A stretch of DNA of 64,000 nt from CAYREV01 sp964423345 (GCA_964423345.1 CAYREV010000008.1:1-64000); one strand, 5' to 3'; counted from the stretch's first letter, positions 17,664-27,497 are shown. The notes: a model not told the origin generated them from the sequence alone. Made by a program: numbers and translations.

Positions 17664-18590
17664 ATGGCATCCAAAAAAGTCTTGGGAAGGGGTCTGGGAG
17701 CTTTTTTCCCGGATTATGATGACGAGGGTTCGAAAGAATCGGGAGAAAAAGGCAAGGCCGGTACGCCCTCCACGTATCTGGACCCGCAAAAGCGGGTCAA
17801 TATCGTTCTCAATATCCCGGTTCAGAATATACGTCCCAATCCCCACCAGCCGCGCAAGGAGTTCAAGGAGGAAAGCCTTGAAGAACTTGCTCAGTCAGTG
17901 AAGAATCATGGGCTTATCCAACCCATTACCGTGCGATACATAGGGGAGAAAAGATTTGAGCTTATCAGCGGGGAGCGTCGCCTCCGGGCTACAAAGCTGG
18001 CAGGGCTGGAGGAAATCCCGGCCTATATACGGGAAGCGGATGATGAGGATGTGATATCATTCGCCCTCATAGAAAATATACAGCGGGAAGACCTCAATCC
18101 TGTAGAGGTAGCCATGGGCTATAAACGCCTGGTTGACGAGCTGGACTATACCCAGGCGGAAGTTGCCGAAAAAGTGGGAAAAAACCGGTCGACGGTTGCC
18201 AATATGCTGCGGCTGCTGAACCTGCCCGCTTTTATACAGGCGGCCCTGCGTGATGGACAAATAACGATGGGCCATGCCCGGGCTTTGATCAATGTAGAGG
18301 ATCCGGACGACCAGAAAAAAATTTTTAAGAAAACGATTAAAGGCGGATATTCTGTTCGGCAGACGGAAGAGGCCGTACGAAAGCTTGGTGAGGATGCATC
18401 CAAAGGCGCATCAAAGAATAAAAAGGATGAAAACAGTGCCTTCTACAAGGAAATATCCGATCGGTTACGCCGTAAATTAAGTACCAAAGTTAATATTAAG
18501 TCCAAAAAAAATGGCGGAGAAATACGCATCGAGTACTATTCGGATGAAGAGCTGGAGCGGCTTCTCGAGCTATTTGATTCCATTTCTTAG
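17664..18590 (+). CDS. parB: Chromosome partitioning protein ParB
   Basis: A 308-residue centromere-binding CTPase. The N-terminal ParB/Sulfiredoxin domain shows IRPNPHQPRKEF, the CTP-binding block GERRLRATKLAG and ENIQREDLNPVE. A helix-turn-helix follows (TQAEVAEKVGKNRSTVANMLRLL), here given in parts as TQAEVAEKVGK and NRSTVANMLRLL. The C-terminal dimerisation region ends in YYSDEELERLLELF. A start region for the next gene overlaps its 3' end. No consensus parS site was found by eye. Confidence 0.95.
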   Translation: MASKKVLGRGLGAFFPDYDDEGSKESGEKGKAGTPSTYLDPQKRVNIVLNIPVQNIRPNPHQPRKEFKEESLEELAQSVKNHGLIQPITVRYIGEKRFELISGERRLRATKLAGLEEIPAYIREADDEDVISFALIENIQREDLNPVEVAMGYKRLVDELDYTQAEVAEKVGKNRSTVANMLRLLNLPAFIQAALRDGQITMGHARALINVEDPDDQKKIFKKTIKGGYSVRQTEEAVRKLGEDASKGASKNKKDENSAFYKEISDRLRRKLSTKVNIKSKKNGGEIRIEYYSDEELERLLELFDSIS

Positions 18591-19203
18591 TATTCTCTTC
18601 CTTTTTTTGACTGCATTTCCCTGCCTTGCCTCCGCCCAAGATCTTGCAGCCGAATCAGACAGCCGGGCCCGGCCAACCCATGAAGCCCCCGCCGATACCG
18701 CCAAGGTGGTACCCCCACACCTGCCCGATCCGATGGATGTAATGTACCGGTCTCTGATGATTCCCGGTTGGGGACAAATAACCAACAAGCAGGCATGGAA
18801 GGTTCCTATAGTTTACGGGCTGCTTGGGGGGCTGGCCTATTACAGTATATACCTGACCAAGAGGTACCATGATTACAGGGCAGCCTATTACAACCTGAAC
18901 CCCAATACGCCGGACGACCAGCGCTTCGGGCCTACACCTTCATACATACCCGTAGATGCCAACCTGGAATCGCTGAGGCTCGACCGGAACTTTCTTCGCA
19001 ACAGGCGGGATTTTGTCTACATTACCATAGGAATTGCTTACGGATTAAATGTCATCGATGCATATGTCTTTGCCCATATGCGGTCGTTTGATGTTTCTGA
19101 AGACCTGAGCCTCAGAACCAGAATAGCCCCTTCGGTAAACAGCGGGGGCATACCGGGGGTTACGGTATCGCTTGAACTTTTCAACCACAGTAAAACAGAG
19201 TAA
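18544..19203 (+). CDS. DUF5683 domain membrane protein
   Basis: A product of 219 residues from ATG 18544 (an ATG at 18511 would add 11). It has a signal peptide ending near CLASAQ, then the family block MIPGWGQITNKQAWKVPIVYG, here seen as PGWGQITNKQAWK plus VPIVYG, two hydrophobic stretches (about residues 100-117 and 165-185) and a short tail. DUF5683 genes follow parAB in many Bacteroidota; the function is unknown. Either start overlaps parB (by 47 or 80 bp), implying translational coupling. The LOG gene starts 1 base after its stop. Confidence 0.8.
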   Translation: MKSWSGFSSYLIPFLSILFLFLTAFPCLASAQDLAAESDSRARPTHEAPADTAKVVPPHLPDPMDVMYRSLMIPGWGQITNKQAWKVPIVYGLLGGLAYYSIYLTKRYHDYRAAYYNLNPNTPDDQRFGPTPSYIPVDANLESLRLDRNFLRNRRDFVYITIGIAYGLNVIDAYVFAHMRSFDVSEDLSLRTRIAPSVNSGGIPGVTVSLELFNHSKTE

Positions 19204-19204
19204 T

Positions 19205-19906
19205 ATGAGTTCAGATAAGAACGCCAATATGAGCATACCTGAAAAATTTGAACAGGGTCATTCGGACGACGTATGGAGTATTTTTAAAATCATGGGCGAA
19301 TTTGTTGAAGGGTATGACAAGCTGTTTAAAATCGGTCCCTGTGTTAGCATTTTCGGATCCGCCCGAACCAAGCCGGGGAGCAGGTATTATGACCTGGCAG
19401 TGGAAACGGCCGAGGAGATCACCGAGCAGGGGTTCGGTGTAATTACGGGGGGCGGACCCGGAATCATGGAAGCTGCCAACAAGGGGGCTGCAAGGGAAAA
19501 GGGAAAATCGGTGGGGCTGGGAATCAGCCTACCCCATGAACAGGGTATGAATGCCTACGTAGACCCCGACTTCGGAATTGATTTCAACTACTTTTTTGCA
19601 CGAAAGGTAATGTTTGTAAAATATGCCCAGGGCTTTATCGTATTCCCCGGCGGTTTCGGAACTCTTGATGAGTTCTTTGAAGCCATGACCCTTATTCAAA
19701 CCAATAAGGTAAGCCGGTTTCCCATTATACTGATGGGTTCGGATTACTGGGAGGGGCTGGTGGATTGGATAAAAAATACGATGATTGAACACGGTACCAT
19801 CTCACCGGGAGATTTGGATCTCTTTTCCCTGACGGACGATCCTAAAGAAGCGGTAGAGACCATCTGCTCCTTCTACAGGAAACATGCGGTAAGCCCCAAT
19901 TTCTAG
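19205..19906 (+). CDS. LOG-family protein (TIGR00730 Rossmann fold)
   Basis: Members cleave cytokinin-type nucleoside 5'-monophosphates to the free base and ribose 5-phosphate. The 233-residue product shows GGGPGIMEAANKGA and the catalytic PGGFGTLDEFFE. I use ATG 19205, directly after the DUF5683 stop (TAATATG), instead of an ATG at 19172 inside that gene. The physiological substrate in bacteria without cytokinins is uncertain; the housekeeping role is probably purine nucleotide turnover. Last gene of the parAB operon. Confidence 0.9.
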   Translation: MSSDKNANMSIPEKFEQGHSDDVWSIFKIMGEFVEGYDKLFKIGPCVSIFGSARTKPGSRYYDLAVETAEEITEQGFGVITGGGPGIMEAANKGAAREKGKSVGLGISLPHEQGMNAYVDPDFGIDFNYFFARKVMFVKYAQGFIVFPGGFGTLDEFFEAMTLIQTNKVSRFPIILMGSDYWEGLVDWIKNTMIEHGTISPGDLDLFSLTDDPKEAVETICSFYRKHAVSPNF

Positions 19907-20131
19907 ATGGTGGAGAGCACAATTTTATGGCGGGCCTCTGCGTTTATACAATAAAGCGGAACAATAAGCGACGCATTGGACTAAAAGAGTTGTAGGCGCA
20001 CTCCCGGATTAACCGGAAGAGTGGAATAGGTTTTAAGGCTAGTATTTACAGTGACTTAGGCGATTCCGGCAATTACTTTTATTTAAACTTTTTATTTCAT
20101 TACATTAATCGCTTGGAACGATCAACTCAAA

Positions 20132-21169
20132 ATGGAAAAGATTATGAAGGATTTTATACATAGTGCGACTAAAATTTTATTCACCCTGCTGTTACTGGTT
20201 GGGTTTACCACAGGTGCCATTGCACAGGACAGGGCCGCTGCCGTACAGGCTTTCAATAAGGCTCTTGAACTGGCAAAAGCCGATAAATACGAAGAGGCCA
20301 TTAACATGTATAACCAGGCCATAACCCAGGCAGAACAGATAGGAGAAGAGGGGGAGGATATCGTCCAGAGGGTTAAGAAACAGCTGCCTTCCATTTACTA
20401 TCAGCTGGCCCTGCAAGACTATAAATCGTTTCAAAAGCAGAAATCGTTATCTGCTCTTGAATCGGCTATAGGCTCTTTTACAAAGGCCAGTACGATGGCC
20501 ACTGAATACGATAATAAGAGGATGGCTCAGAAGGCCGACCAGATTGTAACTCAGCTTCTGTATAACAAGTCGATTCTCCAATTCAAATCGAACAATTATA
20601 ACGAGTCTCTGGCTACCCTTGACCAGGCTATCGACCGCAATCCCAATTATGCCAAGGCCTATTATCAGAAGGGCATTGTACTGAAGAACCAGGACAGCAG
20701 CGGACTGGAAAAAGCGATTGCCATGTTTGACAAGGCTATTGAAGTGGGCCAGAAGAATAATGACAACCAGATAGTGCGCAAGGCCCGCGAGGCTGCACGG
20801 GACGAACTTGTGTACCGGGGTGCCAAGCGTATCGGAAATAAAAAATATAGCGAGGCTGTCAGCCTTCTGAGTCGTGCCCTGAATTATGATTCAGAGTCAG
20901 CTGATGCGCATTACCGCCTGGCCGAAGCCTATAATAAGCAGGCCAAATCCCAGCAGGCCATTGCCCATGCCGAGCAGGCCCTGAACTTTGAAAACGGAGG
21001 GAAGACGGCCAAGGCTAAAATTTATTTTGAGCTGGCGACGGCACAGAAGCACCTCGGCAATAAAGATGCCGCTTGCAGTGCTTATAAAAATGCTGCCTAC
21101 GGATCGTTCAAGTCTCCTTCCGAGCACCAGATGGAGTACGAACTGAAGTGCAGCAATACGACGAACTAA
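20132..21169 (+). CDS. Secreted tetratricopeptide-repeat protein
   Basis: A 345-residue protein with a signal peptide (LLLLVGFTTGAIAQ); ATG 20132 or 20144 may be used. From about residue 35 it is all helical with TPR motifs, e.g. AFNKALELAKADKYEEAINM, YNESLATLDQAIDRNPNYAK and KYSEAVSLLSRALNYDSESA. The residues do not suggest an enzyme; it is probably a periplasmic scaffold. Single gene with a strong terminator behind it and a 225-bp spacer in front. Confidence 0.85.
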   Translation: MEKIMKDFIHSATKILFTLLLLVGFTTGAIAQDRAAAVQAFNKALELAKADKYEEAINMYNQAITQAEQIGEEGEDIVQRVKKQLPSIYYQLALQDYKSFQKQKSLSALESAIGSFTKASTMATEYDNKRMAQKADQIVTQLLYNKSILQFKSNNYNESLATLDQAIDRNPNYAKAYYQKGIVLKNQDSSGLEKAIAMFDKAIEVGQKNNDNQIVRKAREAARDELVYRGAKRIGNKKYSEAVSLLSRALNYDSESADAHYRLAEAYNKQAKSQQAIAHAEQALNFENGGKTAKAKIYFELATAQKHLGNKDAACSAYKNAAYGSFKSPSEHQMEYELKCSNTTN

Positions 21170-21193
21170 CCATTGAGTAACGACCGGTTTTTT

Positions 21194-21230
21194 ATAGCCT
21201 CCTCATTCGTTGAGGAGGCTATTTTATTTT
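21194..21230 (+). terminator. Rho-independent terminator after the TPR gene
   Basis: A perfect 12-bp stem (ATAGCCTCCTCA at 21194-21205 with TGAGGAGGCTAT at 21211-21222) with a 5-base loop TTCGT is followed by TTTATTTT. It lies 25 bp after the TPR stop codon. Confidence 0.9.
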
Positions 21231-21246
21231 AATCGATTTATTAGCC

Positions 21247-21254
21247 TATCTTTG
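21247..21254 (+). promoter_or_regulatory. Candidate -7 box of tkt
   Basis: TATCTTTG matches TAnnTTTG and lies about 80 bp before the tkt ATG, just after the terminator of the preceding gene. No TTG at the right -33 distance. Confidence 0.35.
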
Positions 21255-21333
21255 ATTTTCAAGTAATTTACTGTTTACCTATTTTCAACCAGCTCCATAA
21301 TTTCCATATCAAAAAAATCTCCAGGGGAAAAGC

Positions 21334-23349
21334 ATGTCGACCAATTCGCTCGATGATCTATGTGTAAATACAATTCGAACCTTGTCAATGGATGCGGTTC
21401 AGGCAGCCGAATCAGGACATCCGGGAATGCCCATGGGGATGGCTGATGCAGCTTATGTACTCTGGACAAAATTTCTGAAGCACGATCCCTCACACCCGGA
21501 CTGGTACGACAGAGACCGTTTCATCCTGTCGGCCGGACACGGCTCCATGCTGCTCTACAGCCTGCTCCACCTTACCGGCTATGATTTGCCCTTGCAGGAA
21601 CTGAAGGATTTCCGCCAGTGGGGGAGCATCACACCGGGGCATCCGGAATACGGCTTGACGCCGGGTGTGGAAACAACCACAGGCCCGTTGGGGCAGGGGT
21701 TCGCCACGGGAGTGGGCATGGCCATGGCCGAGGCCCATATGGCTTCTGTCTATAACAGCGAAGGCCTGGCCGTTACTGACCATTACACCTACGGCATTGT
21801 AAGCGACGGTGACCTTATGGAGGGAATATCGCACGAGGCCGCTTCACTGGCCGGGCATTTGAAATTGGGCAAGATAATCTACCTGTACGACGCCAACGAA
21901 ATATCTATCGACGGGAGTACCGACCTGGCTTATACCGAGGATGCGGCCAAGCGTTTCGATAGTTACAACTGGCACGTGCAGAAGGTCGACGGACATGACC
22001 GGGAGGAGGTAGAGGCTGCCATTGGGAAGGCACAGAAAGAAAGCGGGAAACCTTCCCTGATTATCTGCCGGACCCATATCGGCTACGGCAGTCCGAATAA
22101 ACAGGACAGTGCGGCTTCCCATGGCGCTCCCCTCGGTGAAGAGGAGTTGGCCAGGACCAAAGAGAACCTGGGTTGGGAGTATGAAGAAGCCTTCCACATA
22201 CCCGATGAGGTTCGCAACCATTTCCGCAAGGCACGGGAAAAGGGAAAGAGATGGTATGAAGAGTGGCAGCAGTCGGTTGATGAATTCAGCAGTAAACATC
22301 CTCAAAAAGCAACTGAATTCCGGGATCGCCTGGAGCGCAGGCTGCCGGAAGATATTGAATCACTGCTTCCTGAATTTGAGGCAGACGGTAAGGGGATGGC
22401 CACAAGGGCATCTTCGGGCAAGGTGATTAATGCCATCGCAGGCAACATACCCGCCATGGTAGGCGGTTCGGCCGATCTGACGGGGAGCAACAAGACCTGG
22501 ATTGATGGAGCGTCTGTTTTTGATGCCGACGACTACGGGGGACGAAATATCCATTATGGAGTCAGGGAGCATGCCATGGGGGCGGCCCTGAACGGGATGG
22601 CCCTTCACACGGGTGTTATACCATTTGGGGGGACATTTTTGATATTTTCAGATTATTGCCGGCCGGCCATCAGGATAGCGGCCCTTTCCCATATACCCTC
22701 CATCTTTGTATTTACGCACGACAGCATCGGGCTGGGAGAGGATGGCCCCACCCATCAGCCCATAGAACATCTGGCCTCCCTGCGGGCCATGCCCAATACC
22801 CTGGTATTGCGTCCGGCCGATGCCAACGAAGTAGCCTGGGCCTGGAAAGCGGCCCTTGAGCATACCGACGGCCCCTCGCTGCTTGCCCTGACCAGGCAGG
22901 GGGTACCCACATTTGAACGTGATGATACCAATGCAGCTTCCGGTGTGATGAAAGGCGCATATATACTGGCCGATTCCGAAAAGGACACCCCCGACCTGAT
23001 ACTGATGGCCAGCGGCTCGGAAGTGCAGATCATGATGGAGGCACGGGAGATGCTCTCCGGGGAACAGGTCGATGCAAGGGTGGTAAGCATGCCTTCATGG
23101 GAACTGTTCAGTCAACAGGAGCAATCTTACAGAGACGAAGTGCTGCCGCCGTCGGTAAATGCGAGAATATCTGTTGAAGCTGCCTCGCCTTTGGGGTGGG
23201 ACCGCTGGGTGGGCCAGCAGGGAAAGGCTCTTGGGCTGGACCACTTTGGTGCTTCGGCCCCCTACAGGGAGATTTATGAACATTTCGGATTAACCTCCAA
23301 GCACGTGGTTGAGGAAGCCAAAGAGCTGATAGACAGGCAGTACGCCTAA
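21334..23349 (+). CDS. tkt: Transketolase
   Basis: Thiamine-diphosphate enzyme of the pentose phosphate pathway that moves two-carbon ketol units between sugar phosphates. The full-length 671-residue protein has GHPGMPMGMADAAYVLW at the N-terminus, the diphosphate/Mg site GDLMEG...NEISIDG, the pyrimidine domain (GSADLTGSNKTW and the EHAMGAALNG block containing the catalytic Glu), and DSIGLGEDGPTHQP. Its stop shares the bases CTAA (23346-23349) with the stop of the convergent phosphatase gene. Confidence 0.97.
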   Translation: MSTNSLDDLCVNTIRTLSMDAVQAAESGHPGMPMGMADAAYVLWTKFLKHDPSHPDWYDRDRFILSAGHGSMLLYSLLHLTGYDLPLQELKDFRQWGSITPGHPEYGLTPGVETTTGPLGQGFATGVGMAMAEAHMASVYNSEGLAVTDHYTYGIVSDGDLMEGISHEAASLAGHLKLGKIIYLYDANEISIDGSTDLAYTEDAAKRFDSYNWHVQKVDGHDREEVEAAIGKAQKESGKPSLIICRTHIGYGSPNKQDSAASHGAPLGEEELARTKENLGWEYEEAFHIPDEVRNHFRKAREKGKRWYEEWQQSVDEFSSKHPQKATEFRDRLERRLPEDIESLLPEFEADGKGMATRASSGKVINAIAGNIPAMVGGSADLTGSNKTWIDGASVFDADDYGGRNIHYGVREHAMGAALNGMALHTGVIPFGGTFLIFSDYCRPAIRIAALSHIPSIFVFTHDSIGLGEDGPTHQPIEHLASLRAMPNTLVLRPADANEVAWAWKAALEHTDGPSLLALTRQGVPTFERDDTNAASGVMKGAYILADSEKDTPDLILMASGSEVQIMMEAREMLSGEQVDARVVSMPSWELFSQQEQSYRDEVLPPSVNARISVEAASPLGWDRWVGQQGKALGLDHFGASAPYREIYEHFGLTSKHVVEEAKELIDRQYA

Positions 23350-24491
23350 TCGGAGCGGTGTACACACGTAAAGGTGATGTCGTCCATCGGATGCTCCTTG
23401 CCGATGAATGACTCAAGGGATGATTGAATTTTTTTGACTACGGTTTTGGCATGCAGGGAGCCGTAAACACTCATAATGGCGTCGAGGCGGTTTTCTCCAT
23501 ATTCCTCTCCCTCTATGTTACGGGCTTCGGTCAGTCCGTCGGTATAGAAAAGGACACTGTCGCCCGGCTTGAAATGGAATTTCTTCTCCTTCAGGTGGTC
23601 GTCGAGACTGTCGGTGGAGGTCATGCCCAGTGCAAAACCGTCGGAACGAAGATCGAAAGTTGCATCCCTTTCATTGCTGAAGAATATGGGGGCGTTGTGG
23701 CCCGCCCTGGCAAATAGAAAATGCTCTTCATTCTTGGGGAAGAATGCTGCACAGGCCGTGACAAAAGTCTTGTCTTTTATATCCGACTTGACATAGTTGT
23801 TGAGTTCCAGAAAGAGTTGCTTTGGTGAGGGCTGACTTTTTTCGATAATCAGGTGTACCAAAGCCTGCATGCGCACCATATAGAGTGCGGCTGTAAGACC
23901 CTTACCCGATACATCGGCAATAACAATGTAGGTGCCCTCGTCGGTTTGAATCATATCCACATAGTCGCCGCCTACCTCCTTGGCGGTATTGGCGAAAGAG
24001 AAAATTTCCAGCTTATCACGGATAAGTTCGTTGGGAGGCAGCAGGCTGAGTTGAATCTCACGGGCAAGGTCAATCTCCCTTTTGACATCCGTTTTCTCAA
24101 GAAGCTCAACGAGCAGTAGCAACAGCAGAGAGCCGAAGGAAAAAGGTATCATCAGCTCATAAAAGAAAATAAACTCGGTAATACCGACCAGGTCAAAGAG
24201 GTAATAACCCAAAAAAGAGAGCGTCGACAACCCAAATACCAGGCGGCGGGTAGGATTCAGGCGCTGGGTCAGTGAAGAGAAGAGGCGCAAAAATTTGATG
24301 TGAGCAGGAAGTTCGCGACCCCGGTCTTTTTCAATATCCTGTTCTATGGCATCGTGATAGAGTTGCTTAAGGCGGTCGGTATCCTTGTAGAATTCCTTGC
24401 CAAGGCGCTCCTTGGTCATCCCTGCTACATATTCCTTGTATACCGACTTGGTATTTTGAAAAGCTGATTGGGCTTCGTTTTTTAAGCTCAT
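23346..24491 (-). CDS. SpoIIE/RsbU-type PP2C phosphatase, membrane-anchored
   Basis: A 381-residue protein. Its N-terminal 80 residues are helical, followed by two or three hydrophobic segments (about residues 83-130) and a linker with LAREIQLSLLPP, the typical lead-in of RsbU-like phosphatases. The PP2C/SpoIIE domain has KEVGGDYVD and VIADVSGKGLTAALYM, with the metal-binding Asp residues, plus YTDGLTEARN. Such enzymes dephosphorylate anti-anti-sigma factors in partner-switching systems. No anti-sigma kinase or STAS partner is nearby, so its target is unknown. Divergent from polA. Confidence 0.88.
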   Translation of the reverse strand: MSLKNEAQSAFQNTKSVYKEYVAGMTKERLGKEFYKDTDRLKQLYHDAIEQDIEKDRGRELPAHIKFLRLFSSLTQRLNPTRRLVFGLSTLSFLGYYLFDLVGITEFIFFYELMIPFSFGSLLLLLLVELLEKTDVKREIDLAREIQLSLLPPNELIRDKLEIFSFANTAKEVGGDYVDMIQTDEGTYIVIADVSGKGLTAALYMVRMQALVHLIIEKSQPSPKQLFLELNNYVKSDIKDKTFVTACAAFFPKNEEHFLFARAGHNAPIFFSNERDATFDLRSDGFALGMTSTDSLDDHLKEKKFHFKPGDSVLFYTDGLTEARNIEGEEYGENRLDAIMSVYGSLHAKTVVKKIQSSLESFIGKEHPMDDITFTCVHRSD

Positions 24492-24651
24492 GAGCGTTTG
24501 ATAATAAATTTACTTTCGTGCTTATTCGAAAACCGGAGCAAAAAGTTTTACCTTATCGATGCAGGAAATAATGGGATAAAACGGTTGTATGTCAAAGTAC
24601 CCTTTTCCCAAGCCGAGGCACAAATTAATCGTATTTTGAAAAATATCAATC

Positions 24652-27420
24652 ATGTCTAAGAGTCTTCTTTACTTGTTGGACGGAATGGCGCTGGCCTACC
24701 GCTCCCATTTCGCTTTTATCAGCAGCAATCTAAGAAATTCGGAAGGTATTCCAACCGGGCCGATCCTCGGCTTCGCCAATACCCTTGAAAAGATGCTCGA
24801 AGAGCAGCAGCCTACGCATATCGCTGTGGCCTGGGATACCGATGTGCCTACCTTCCGTCATGAAATGGACGAAGACTACAAAGCCAACCGCCCCCCGCAG
24901 CCCGAGGAGTTAAAAGTGGGTATTCCCCTGATCAAGGAGATGCTGGAAAATTACCGGATTAAGAACATTGAAAAAGACGGTTTTGAAGCCGACGATGTGA
25001 TAGGTACCATAGCCGACCGGGCCAACGAGGAGGATGTGGACGTATTCCTGGTGACCCCCGACAAGGATTTTATGCAGCTGGTTCATGACCACATTAAGAT
25101 GTACAAGCCCGATAACCGCAATGGCGGCTTCAATATCATCGACCGGGAGGGCGTGAAGGATTATTTCGGGGTGTACCCGGAAAAAGTGGTAGACGTGCTG
25201 GCAATCCTCGGGGATACCTCCGACAATATACCGGGAGTAAAAGGTATTGGAAAGAAGGGGGCACCCAAGCTTATTAACAAATACGGAACCCTGGAGCAGG
25301 CTATAGAAGAAGCCCCGAATATGAAATCCAAAAGGCACCGCGAAGGGTTACAGGAGTACAGCGATGAGGCCCTTCATGCCAAGGAGATGGTTAAAATACG
25401 GACCGATGTACCCGGTATCACCGAATGGGAGGAGTTGGAGTGGAAGGGGCCCGATGAGGAGGGACTCGGCAGGTTTTTCAAGCGTATGGAGTTCAGAACA
25501 CTGACAAAAAAATATCTCGGGGTGCCGGCTGTGAAGGGGGATTCGGATTCAGATAACGGTCAGGGAGACCTGTTCGGCTCCCCCGGGCCGGCCAAGGTTA
25601 CCGAGGAGGATTATGATTCCCATGATGAGGACAGGGTAACCTATGAGCTGGTTGACGAAGCCGAAAACCTGGAGGGCCTGGTAGAGAAGTTGATGGAGTA
25701 TGATACGCTCTGTTTCGATACCGAAACCGACGGGGTGGATACGATGAATTCGAAGCTGGTCGGTATCTCCATCAGCACCACGCCGGGCGTAGCCTATTAT
25801 ATTCCGGTCAATGTAGATGGCGGGATTGACCTGGAGGAGGCGGTATCAATTCTTCAGCCGCTGTTTGAAAAGGAATCCCTTAAAATAGCCCACAACTACA
25901 AGTTTGATTATATCTTCCTGGAACGTGCGGGCCTGTCCATAGAGGGTGACACCTTCGATACCATGATTGCAGGATACCTTATCGATGCGAACCAGAAAGT
26001 AAAGATGGATGAACTGGCAAGGAAGTACCTGAATTACGATCCCATAGCGATTGAAAACCTCATAGGCTCGGGACGCAACCGGAAGTCTATGGACGAGGTT
26101 CCTCCGAAAGAGATTTGCTCTTATGCCTGTGAGGATGCCGACATCACTTTGAGGCTGTACGCAGTATTAAAAGAGGTGCTTAAAGAGGATGATCTGAGTG
26201 ATATAGCCGAAAGGTTGGAGTTTCCCCTGATTGAAGTGCTTGCCGGGATGGAAATGAACGGAGTGCTGGTGGACCGCGACCTGCTTGAGAATTTCTCGGA
26301 TACCCTCAGGGATGACCTGATAAGCCTGGAAGAGGAGATATATGAGAGGGCGGGGACGGAGTTTAATATCAACTCGCCCCAGCAGCTGGGCGAGGTACTG
26401 TTTGAAAAGATGGGGCTTCCGGCTGGCAAAAAGACCAAAACCGGGCAGTATTCTACGGCGGAATCGGTACTGTCTAAGCTGGCTGTCGATTATGAGATGC
26501 CCGATCTGATTCTTGAATACCGTGCTCTCAATAAACTGAAGTCGACCTATGTTGATGCGCTTCCCAAACTGATCAATGAGGAAACGGGACGCATCCATAC
26601 CGATTTCAACCAGAGTATAGCCGCTACCGGGCGGCTGTCGTCTTCCAACCCCAACCTGCAGAACATTCCTATTCGAACCAAACGTGGCAGGGAGATCAGG
26701 AAAGCTTTTATTGCAGAGGAGGGCTACAGGCTTCTATCGGCCGATTATTCGCAGGTGGAGCTGAGGGTTATAGCCTCCATGGCGGATGATGAAAATATGA
26801 TCCGGGCTTTTAGAAACGATGAAGACATTCACTCCCGAACAGCCAAGGAGGTCTTCGGGCTGGATTCCCTGGAGGAGGTGACCCCCGATCAGCGGAGGAA
26901 AGCGAAGGAGGTCAATTTCGGCATACCCTACGGGGTCAGTGCCTACGGGCTGGCATCCAGGCTGGGCATTGATAATAAGGAGGGGAAAGCGATGATTGAC
27001 CAGTATTTCGAGCGATTCCCTGGAATTTTGGAGTATATCAATGACACCAAGGATTTTGCACGGGAAAACGGCTATGTCAAGACACTAATGGGCCGCCGCC
27101 GGTATATTCCCGAGATAGGGGCCGGCAACTGGAATGTACGTTCTTTTGCCGAACGAACTGCTATAAATATGCCTATTCAGGGGACGGCTGCCGACATTAT
27201 CAAGCTGGCGATGATACATATACAGGAGTACCTGGAAAGCAACAAGCTGCAGAGCAGGATGCTGCTGCAGGTGCATGACGAGCTTGTTTTTGAAATCCAT
27301 GAAGATGAGGAAGATTCCGTGCCCGCAAAAATAAGGGAGCTGATGGAGGCAGCCTGTGATCTGAAGGTACCGCTCAAAGTGGATATGGGGCTGGCAGATA
27401 ACTGGCTGGACGCACATTGA
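24652..27420 (+). CDS. polA: DNA polymerase I
   Basis: A 922-residue three-domain enzyme for Okazaki fragment maturation and repair synthesis. The N-terminal 5' nuclease (about 1-290) carries DGFEADDVIGT and ILGDTSDNIPGVKGIG. The 3'-5' exonuclease domain (about 330-530) keeps its acidic residues (FDTETDG, HNYKFDY, CEDADIT), so proofreading is probably active. The polymerase domain has motif A (LSADYSQVELR), motif B (RRKAKEVNFGIPYG) and motif C (QVHDELVFEIHE). Monocistronic; a hairpin lies 20 bp after the stop. Confidence 0.98.
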   Translation: MSKSLLYLLDGMALAYRSHFAFISSNLRNSEGIPTGPILGFANTLEKMLEEQQPTHIAVAWDTDVPTFRHEMDEDYKANRPPQPEELKVGIPLIKEMLENYRIKNIEKDGFEADDVIGTIADRANEEDVDVFLVTPDKDFMQLVHDHIKMYKPDNRNGGFNIIDREGVKDYFGVYPEKVVDVLAILGDTSDNIPGVKGIGKKGAPKLINKYGTLEQAIEEAPNMKSKRHREGLQEYSDEALHAKEMVKIRTDVPGITEWEELEWKGPDEEGLGRFFKRMEFRTLTKKYLGVPAVKGDSDSDNGQGDLFGSPGPAKVTEEDYDSHDEDRVTYELVDEAENLEGLVEKLMEYDTLCFDTETDGVDTMNSKLVGISISTTPGVAYYIPVNVDGGIDLEEAVSILQPLFEKESLKIAHNYKFDYIFLERAGLSIEGDTFDTMIAGYLIDANQKVKMDELARKYLNYDPIAIENLIGSGRNRKSMDEVPPKEICSYACEDADITLRLYAVLKEVLKEDDLSDIAERLEFPLIEVLAGMEMNGVLVDRDLLENFSDTLRDDLISLEEEIYERAGTEFNINSPQQLGEVLFEKMGLPAGKKTKTGQYSTAESVLSKLAVDYEMPDLILEYRALNKLKSTYVDALPKLINEETGRIHTDFNQSIAATGRLSSSNPNLQNIPIRTKRGREIRKAFIAEEGYRLLSADYSQVELRVIASMADDENMIRAFRNDEDIHSRTAKEVFGLDSLEEVTPDQRRKAKEVNFGIPYGVSAYGLASRLGIDNKEGKAMIDQYFERFPGILEYINDTKDFARENGYVKTLMGRRRYIPEIGAGNWNVRSFAERTAINMPIQGTAADIIKLAMIHIQEYLESNKLQSRMLLQVHDELVFEIHEDEEDSVPAKIRELMEAACDLKVPLKVDMGLADNWLDAH

Positions 27421-27440
27421 GGCAGTTATTGGAGATTAAA

Positions 27441-27477
27441 GAACACGGACCCCACTCTGCCGGCGGGATCCGTGTTC
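27441..27477 (-). terminator. Hairpin between convergent polA and DUF2914 genes
   Basis: GAACACGGA (27441-27449) pairs perfectly with TCCGTGTTC (27469-27477). Read on the minus strand the stem is followed by TTTAAT, so it fits a weak terminator for the DUF2914 gene; on the plus strand no T run follows. Confidence 0.55.
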
Positions 27478-27497
27478 CTGAATGTCTGTTGCAGCTG

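Noticed and set aside
16559..18590. parS centromere site or replication origin near parAB
   Set aside because: No sequence close to GTTTCACGTGAAAC and no cluster of TTATCCACA boxes was seen; CACGTG occurrences elsewhere in the window lack the flanking arms.
19935..20003. Small ORF of 22 codons beginning ATGGCGGGCCTC after the LOG gene
   Set aside because: Too short, no ribosome-binding site and no family recognised; the basic Arg/Lys-rich run faintly recalls GIY-YIG enzymes but is not enough.
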